Assembly: GCF_963675165.1 (NCBI RefSeq) | Contig: NC_087388.1 | Location: forward strand, 3,973,047-4,037,046 | Direction of reading: 5' to 3' | Length of the DNA: 64,000 nt | DNA from: Halichondria panicea | Taxonomy: Eukaryota > Porifera > Demospongiae > Suberitida > Halichondriidae | In this document: one piece after another, positions 58,252 to 64,000 of the stretch | Numbering within the stretch: the first letter of the stretch is position 1 | Layout of the letters: each line of letters starts with the position of its first letter | Program-made: the position numbers and the translations under genes | The notes under the pieces: generated by a model | The model's database searches: none | Seen by the model: only the letters and a program-made list of their open reading frames with translations | Told to the model about the DNA's origin: nothing

Positions 58252-58263
58252 CGCGCATGCGCA
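58252..58263. promoter_or_regulatory. NRF1-like site upstream of CNOT2
   Basis: CGCGCATGCGCA lies about 75 bp upstream of the CNOT2 ATG, in a region without obvious repeat structure. This is a better promoter candidate than the copies of the motif found in repeats. Confidence 0.5.
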
Positions 58264-59816
58264 TCGATCACTGAAGGTACTTGAACCATAGATGGAAACG
58301 GAAGTGGGCCTCGGAAAACATCCGCGCCTCGCTTTCTTGTCTTCTTTTCTTGCCTCAAATGAGGAAAACTCATTGCATAAGCGGTAAAGGAATAGGGAAA
58401 GAGACACAATCAACAGTGCATTGGTACATGGTAATAGTAAGGAGAATGTGCAGAGCTAGTGGTATTGGATACTTGTTTCACAGTAGATATAAAATCATCA
58501 AAGGATGCTTAGTTCCCTGAAATTGTGAATGTATTTGTGACTGTCAGAGGCTTCTCTTTTGCTGCCAACTTAATTAAATGAAAAAAAAAACCATCAAGAA
58601 GTCCACTAGTTTGAGGCAATAACCATGATCATTCATACGACAAGATACATAATACACCATGTAACTTTCTTAATAATTGTTTTCACTTTTGATGAATCAA
58701 TTGTATGAAGTTTCTATATATACTAGGCTGGTGAGCGTACATTTCAATTTCCAATTCATTAAGTATAATTACATACACTTGGAGACAGCAAAACACTCCA
58801 CAGCACTGCCAGTTGCTTTCTAAGTGTAAAACGAGTGGGATCAAACCGAACAACATTAACAAAAACTTACACGATAAAAATGATTATTACAGCTATAATT
58901 ATGATTAGTTTAGCACTCTAATCAGACAGTCTTAGATGGAGAGAAGCTGGTGAGGTATACAAGGGTGTATATATAGCCGGAACAGCCGATAACATTTACG
59001 AGGGCGGTGACGTGTAGGGTGTAGAGAGGAGGGGTATTCTTCTGTCTTCTTTCTTCAGCGTACTCAGTAAGTTTTGGCTTGCGAGGTATTGCTATATAAA
59101 ATATAGATGAAACAGCATTTGTAGTAGTTAAATATCTCGGGCCTACAGGCCCTTCACCACAATCTAACTACCGGGCCAATAACAATTATGAGGTAAAAAT
59201 AGGTGACTACACATTCATGCACACAAAAGCTATACATCCACCTGATCCAAAACTAATGCTCTTGGGGTGATCACCAATCATAAGGGAATGTATGCCTAAA
59301 ATTAAAATTTCTGTAACGCTTAGCGTATTCCCAAAAAAGGGATCTTTAGTGGTGCTCTTTAATTCAACTTTTTTCTAGCACTAAATTCTACCAGCTGATG
59401 TATGACTAATTTTCTTTGGCTTGGGGTGATACCACATGATTTACCAACAAGCATATTGAAGTATATGACCTAAACATTAATCATTTCAGAGAAAAAGGGA
59501 TAAATGTGTACAATACAAGATTAAACTTACCTAAATTCAATGAAGAAGATAGTTGCAACGGTAAATAGAGCTTGAATAATGATTATTTACTATCTATATA
59601 AAGCACAGTTGCACTGGATACTGGAAAACTTGACAGAATACTAGTGACAACTCATAAAATCCTAGATTTGCAATAATCTCAGTTACCTGCGAAGTTCCTG
59701 GGGAATAGATTAGCCCTCATTAAGCGAGGCGCGGATGTTTATCGAGGTCATATGTGAAGTACATTGAAATCTACTTCCGTTTCCAATCCCTCTCTCCTAC
59801 ATCTATGCTTGAACCT
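58264..59816. other. Intergenic region, no established gene
   Basis: Short exon-like pieces occur on the minus strand (about 58930-59085, 59535-59595 and 59687-59720 with an ATG), but their phases do not join, so I do not call a gene. No repeat family stands out. Confidence 0.4.
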
Positions 59817-60145
59817 AGACTGGCGGCGATAGCCGCCCGAGCGCGTAGCGCGAGCGACTGGCAAACTCAAACTGCCTATCAGTCACTCGTCTCAGCGGAA
59901 GTGTAATAGATCGCATGACACTACTAAACATGAATATCATTATAGATAATGTGGTTAAATTTGAGATTCAGCTACTATGGAATGCACTGAATCCCCTGAA
60001 GTGTAAGTGCGGTTACAATTACAGGGCTAATATGACGTTGAGCATTCTGATAGGCTGCAATGCTCATTGCAGCTGAGACGAGTGACTGATAGGCAGTTTG
60101 TCAGTCCCTCGCGCTACACACGCGAGGGGCTGTCGCCGCCAGTCT
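59817..60145. mobile_element. Inverted-repeat element with AGACTGGCGGCGA ends
   Basis: The left arm (AGACTGGCGGCGATAGCCGC... to CGTCTCAGC, 59817-59898) is mirrored by the right arm (GCTGAGACGAGTG... to CGCCGCCAGTCT, about 60071-60145). Arms are about 75-80 bp with indels. It is flanked by similar TTGAACC on both sides. Confidence 0.75.
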
Positions 60146-60531
60146 AACTTGAACCATGATGTAAATGAACGACTCAACCGCTACAATGAGGATCTCTTGT
60201 ATCTATGATTGAACCCAGAGGAAGTCCAACATGTACACTACATTAAGCCCCTGGAAAATTTCCGGCGTCCCCACACTTAATTACATCAAGGCCACGTCAT
60301 TTTGTCGACCAAATGTTATTTTAGAGACAAATCATCGGCATGGGAACGAGGCTATCTTTGCACAAGCATTCATTTTGACACATTTTCATGATTCAAACAA
60401 GCTATGCATGGAATTGAGAAAAATAATAAGTCTTTCTACGGTTTATAGGGTTCAATAAAGAATGAAAAACTAGATCTAAATATCTGCTTTCACTGAGTTT
60501 CATTTTGGTTGCCGAGGCAAATGACCAGTTT
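60146..60531. other. Intergenic, 3' side of the lectin gene
   Basis: No exon seen. It contains a fragment (GTTATTTTAGAGACAAATCA and GGGAACGAGGCTA) related to the right half of the MITE at 12459. Confidence 0.5.
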
Positions 60532-61293
60532 TCAAACTGGTATAGAATGATGCCAAACAGTGCTATCTCCAGCAACTCCAATAAGCCCATTGAACGTGGC
60601 ATCACACTGCTTCAGGGCTCCTTGCATTTGCTCCCATTCGCCAATGCATGGCTTTTGGCAGCGGTAGATTTGATTGGCCTTGTTTACTCCAAAAACGTCA
60701 TCACTTCCCGAAGCAGTGATGTGCATAAGGGCACCAGGGATGCGTCTCCACTTCCCGCTGCCATCGACTGGTCTTGTCCAAATATTATTATATCTGTTGA
60801 CACCGTAAACATACTTGTTGCCACCATCAATTTGCTTAAGATGTCCATCAATTTTAATCCATTTTCCAGTGCATGGCTTCTTACATTTGTATATCATTTC
60901 GTTCTTGTTCACCCCCCAGATGTAGCCATTGCCAGATGCCGACACGTGCTTGAGAAGTCCAGGGAGTTTTGTCCATTTACCACTTCCATCCACAGGTCGC
61001 TTGAAGATTTGATGAGCAGAGTTCACTCCCCATACTTCGCTATCTCCAACATCAATCTGCATTAGCTTTCCGGTGACCTTGGTCCAACTTTTACAAGGAT
61101 TATCACAGCGGTAAATGTCATCAGAACTAGTGACACCCCAGAAGTAACCAGCTCCAGCGGATACATGCTTTAGTTTCAGCCCAGCAACATGTTCAAACTG
61201 ATCGTTTCCAAAACAGCTTGAAACAAAAGCACCAAGCAAGAGTAGCAGGCTAAATTTGATCATCATTTTTTTCTGCTGTTCAAGAAGTGCCAT
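60532..61293 (-). CDS. Secreted tectonin-repeat lectin (tachylectin-1 / fish-egg-lectin type)
   Basis: A single-exon frame of 253 residues. Met10 or Met11 is the likelier start, because a classic signal peptide begins there (MIKFSLLLLLGAFVSSCFG); translation from Met1 would add nine residues. The mature part is six tectonin repeats of about 36 residues, each with a WGV/VYGV/VFGVN turn. Odd repeats carry IYRC..PC-type disulfide ends and even ones end RPVDGSGKW, giving three pairs. Tectonin proteins form six-bladed propellers that bind lipopolysaccharide or other microbial glycans, so a role in innate recognition is likely by family. The last repeat is degenerate (TFNGLIGVAGDSTVWHHS). Single-exon structure contrasts with the neighbouring CNOT2. 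Confidence 0.9.
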   Translation of the reverse strand: MALLEQQKKMMIKFSLLLLLGAFVSSCFGNDQFEHVAGLKLKHVSAGAGYFWGVTSSDDIYRCDNPCKSWTKVTGKLMQIDVGDSEVWGVNSAHQIFKRPVDGSGKWTKLPGLLKHVSASGNGYIWGVNKNEMIYKCKKPCTGKWIKIDGHLKQIDGGNKYVYGVNRYNNIWTRPVDGSGKWRRIPGALMHITASGSDDVFGVNKANQIYRCQKPCIGEWEQMQGALKQCDATFNGLIGVAGDSTVWHHSIPV

Positions 61294-61542
61294 GAGAAAT
61301 GAATGTAACTACTGCTCTTATATACTGAATCAATGCTAAATGTGTGCACATCTGTGCATGTGGGTGGATATTGCCCTGACTTGCATGGAATGAGACAACA
61401 CAGACTTTGTCATGTCTTCTTGCGGATAGATTTCTCAACTAAAATTACCACTTAATTTATGTGAAAATAAACAAGTATAACTTACAAGTCACACTCAATA
61501 AAAATATCTGCAGGTACACCTGCATCAGTGCATGCATGAAAA

Positions 61543-61713
61543 CAGGATTCTTTCGCCACTTTGCTTCTAATGATTCCACAACAGTTTAGAATAAGAAAAA
61601 GAAATGTATGGCAAAAAATTTTATACCAACTTTTGTTCTATTTGCCATACATTTCTTTTTCTTGTTCTAAACTGTTGTGGAATCATTAGAAGCAAAGTGG
61701 CGAAAGAATCCTG
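61543..61713. repeat. Near-perfect foldback, two 73-bp arms and 25-base loop
   Basis: The left arm 61543-61615 and right arm 61641-61713 are inverted copies with a single mismatch seen (AATAAGAAAAAG against CTTTTTCTTGTT). The loop is AAAATTTTATACCAACTTTT-like. It lies about 250 bp upstream of the lectin start. Transcription of either strand would yield a long duplex RNA. Confidence 0.9.
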
Positions 61714-62060
61714 GTAATTATTATACTATAATAAGCATGGGTGTTATTAATTGGTGTCTTAATTGGGCTATATACTTATACGTCGCCTTCGCTCAGAGTA
61801 TAGGTAACGGGTTGCACAATGCCACCCGCCTCTCTATAGGTGCTCCCCACGAACCAAAATGCCATCATACATGCAGACATCTATACTATCGTAGAATATT
61901 TTGCGGGTAAAAAATTTTTTGCAAATGAGCCAAATCAGCAGAAAAAATGACCCTTTGCGATCTAGTTATTGCATTCTGGCAAGAATTGTTGTAATAATTG
62001 AGGTTTTGCGATTTAGTTTTGCGAATTGATCAACACTCGCAAAGTTCGCATATGTTTGTA
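61714..62060. other. Intergenic, with a truncated MITE
   Basis: From about 61886 the sequence is the inverted relative of the MITE at 49242 (TAGAATATTTTGCGGGTA, TTGCAAATGAGCC, GAATTGATCAA). It ends where another element inserted at 62061. No exon seen. Confidence 0.5.
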
Positions 62061-62354
62061 AGGCCACTCCAAATGAGACTGTAGTTTTTCGTCAGAGACT
62101 CTAGTAAATTATAAGCGGATGTGAGCAGTTATTAATTACTATGAATATCATTATAAATTGATAACGTCATCAATGAATTTAATTAAGTAGCCACAAAAAT
62201 TCAGCCAACCATGTGCTTGGAGGCAACAAAGAACAAGAAAAAAGTTATTTCAATAGATAATTAGAGAAATAATGGCCATAATGACTATCAATGAGGTAAC
62301 TAAAGCAAGAAGCGCGAGTTTGACGGGAAACTACAGTCTCATTTGGAGTGGCCT
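62061..62354. mobile_element. MITE with AGGCCACTCCAAATGAGACTG ends, second copy
   Basis: AGGCCACTCCAAATGAGACT to AGTCTCATTTGGAGTGGCCT, flanked by TA, same family as 26275-26557. Confidence 0.85.
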
Positions 62355-62394
62355 AATACGAAAAAGGTAAAATGAGCTAAGACAAAAGAACACC

Positions 62395-63127
62395 TATACA
62401 GTGCATCCAGTCTAGAGAGTAGAATACAAAAATTGGTGAGTAGTTGTACTTAGATGTATCTCAAGATTGGAACATTTCTAAGAAATTGTGCTGATACCAT
62501 TGTATAGGTAAAAGAATAAGCTACAACATGATTCAAAAATATTTCCCCAAAAGTTGTTGTAGTGGGAAATAATTTTAGGAGATAATGGGGGTGATCGTAA
62601 AAAAATGTACGTAACATCAATTATTTCTGGAACTAAAGTATTTTTTAGAAAAATTTTTCTTATCAAAAGTTAGACAATTTATTCAAGCTTACTCCATGTA
62701 ATTTTTAGACCTTAGCCGTGAGATTTTCTTCAAATCTCTCCCTAACCGAAACGGCACTAAAAACTAGCAATTTTGAGCACTGCGGAGGATGTGTAGATAT
62801 TTAAGTAACATCAAATCTTTCATAAGATAGCCAAACTATCTATAGATGTTGTGACAAAGTTCCAAACCTTAGCCGGAAACTGTTGGCCTTTTCTCTCCCT
62901 AACCGATTACTCACTATAACAATTGGGTACTGTTTTATTAATCGCCACAAACCCACCACCTTATGTTGTCATGGAAACAATTTTGGATATGTTGTAGCTT
63001 ATTCATTCGCCTACACAATGGTATCAGCAGATTTTCTTAGAAATGTTCCAATCATAAGATATTTACATTTAAGTACAACTACTCACACATTTTTGGTATT
63101 CTACTCTTTAGACTGGATGCACTGTAT
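62395..63127. mobile_element. Foldback element with arms of about 115 bp
   Basis: The left arm (62395-62510, TATACAGTGCATCCAGTCTA...) is mirrored by the right arm (about 63015-63127, ...TAGACTGGATGCACTGTATA). The internal 500 bp are AT-rich with repeated CTCCCTAACCG phrases. A fragment of the same end is near 47301. Confidence 0.75.
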
Positions 63128-63756
63128 ATATATATATATAAATGATTATTCAAGTGACTATTCTATAGTTGTTAAAGAATGAAACTTCTTGCAAAGCCGT
63201 GAGCCAGTGACTTATTGTGGGATCTAGTGCATGTATCATGAGTCATTAAACTTGATGCAATCAGTTGTGTCTGAGATCATGGGGTATGTAGACTCGATTC
63301 CAGTATAGAGGTATTTTAATACACTGGAAACTTCATCCAACATTGCTGTATACACACTCCATATTTGCGAACAAGTTTCAGAATCAGCCCTAGCCTCGAT
63401 CCCAGGCCGATCCGTCTCCAATTGAACGCTAGGTCGCCTCCTCGGTCTGGTATTGATTGTATCTGGGCGTGTATCTGGGCGCGGCCGGGCATGTGCTGTG
63501 GTTGCTGTGGTTGCTCAGGTATTCGCTCAAAAAGAGCGAATACCTGAGCAAGGTGGAGCGAATAGAAACACTAATTGGGGCGAGCGAAGCGAGTCCCTTA
63601 TAGTTAGTCATGCACATGGTCCGTGGTATGTATGTATGTATGTATGTCCACCGTGGACCGGCAGGCCGGCATGGACCGGCATACGATATTTGTTTTTCTA
63701 ACTCGTGATCCTTTACCAATTTCTACGTGAGTCAATAACTTTAGCTCGATAAAGAT
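63128..63756. other. Intergenic region upstream of the right-edge gene
   Basis: Holds a CCTCGATCCCAGGCC-type repeat end at 63391, a 17-bp palindrome TTGCTCAGGTATTCGCT (63511-63551) and a short (TGTA)n run near 63627-63648. No exon seen. Confidence 0.5.
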
Positions 63757-64000
63757 ATGAATAGCGACAAAACTAGCGATAAGGAGGAACAGCTAAAAAG
63801 AGGGAACTTGCTAGACCCAGAGAAAGATACAGGGCACACAGGAGCAGCAGGAAGTGAAGGTAACTGACTCAAACGGTTCTGCAGGTGTTTGCCTAACATA
63901 AATAAATGTTGTGTAGAAAGTGCACAAGCCAGCAGAAAGTGGCCAAATGTTCATTACACTTACAGAGACTCCAGAGGCCACACAGGCACGCTTGAAGCAA
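63757..64000 (+). CDS. 5' end of an unidentified gene, runs off the window
   Basis: An ATG at 63757 opens a short acidic exon (MNSDKTSDKEEQLKRGNLL, to 63859) with a GTAACT donor. The next exon continues to the right edge. If it begins at 63921 after GTAGAAAG it reads VHKPAESGQMFITLTETPEA in phase, which looks protein-like; the nearer acceptor GTGTAG at 63916 gives a less convincing reading. I do not recognise the protein. The hydrophilic start without signal peptide suggests a cytosolic or nuclear N-terminus. Confidence 0.45.

Noticed and set aside
58930-59720. Possible small minus-strand membrane-protein gene (hydrophobic piece near 59535-59595, ATG at 59720)
   Set aside because: Splice phases of the three pieces do not give one continuous frame and no family is recognised.
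1-64000. CRISPR array
   Set aside because: All repeated motifs are inverted-repeat transposon ends or microsatellites; there are no regularly spaced direct repeats with unique spacers.

Overview
This is a eukaryotic, animal-type genomic window. Genes are split by many short GT-AG introns (often 50-100 bp), and noncoding DNA is AT-rich and packed with small inverted-repeat transposons. CNOT2 and SSUH2 orthologues, a furin-type membrane precursor, a tectonin lectin and a kinase with an HRDLTAPN catalytic loop together point to an early-branching metazoan, most likely a sponge. That placement is inference: no rRNA or mitochondrial marker is present.

Layout. (1) Positions 1-8928 hold a first copy of a locus encoding a protein kinase joined to three DUSP-ubiquitin-like modules, followed by the 5' end of an SSUH2-like gene. 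The SSUH2 part is cut by a 5'-truncated Penelope-like retroelement (8929-10970, with possible tail to about 11160). (2) 12868-13887 (minus) encodes a single-pass membrane precursor with a furin-like site and a cysteine-rich C-terminal domain. (3) 14000-27009 is the second copy. It has a complete 19-exon kinase-DUSP-UBL gene and a complete 10-exon SSUH2 gene. The first copy has lost a splice acceptor and carries a frameshift in its SSUH2 remnant, so the second is probably the working one. (4) 27637-46426 (minus) is one giant gene of about 4,200 codons: small acidic 5' exons, a 1.8-kcodon part with a collagen-like glycine-rich stretch, then a 2.2-kcodon part containing a divergent SecA-type DEAD motor. 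The two large parts lie in different frames and overlap, so either a frame break or a sequence error separates them. (5) 48061-58178 (minus) is CNOT2 in 17 coding exons. (6) 60532-61293 (minus) is a secreted six-repeat tectonin lectin. (7) 63757 to the right edge is the 5' end of an unidentified plus-strand gene.

Mobile DNA is abundant: at least six copies of a TA-flanked MITE with CCGTATAGCG ends, several other TA-flanked families, two identical-length (582 bp) elements with 8-bp target duplications (one with its empty site preserved in the other locus copy), and several very clean foldbacks.

Functional reading. The kinase-DUSP-UBL protein keeps the substrate- and partner-binding front end of USP4/USP15-type deubiquitinases but replaces the protease with a kinase. 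The giant SecA-like protein is the most unusual object here: a bacterial-type translocase motor inside a huge, mostly intronless eukaryotic gene. No direct link between the two is visible beyond both lying in this window.
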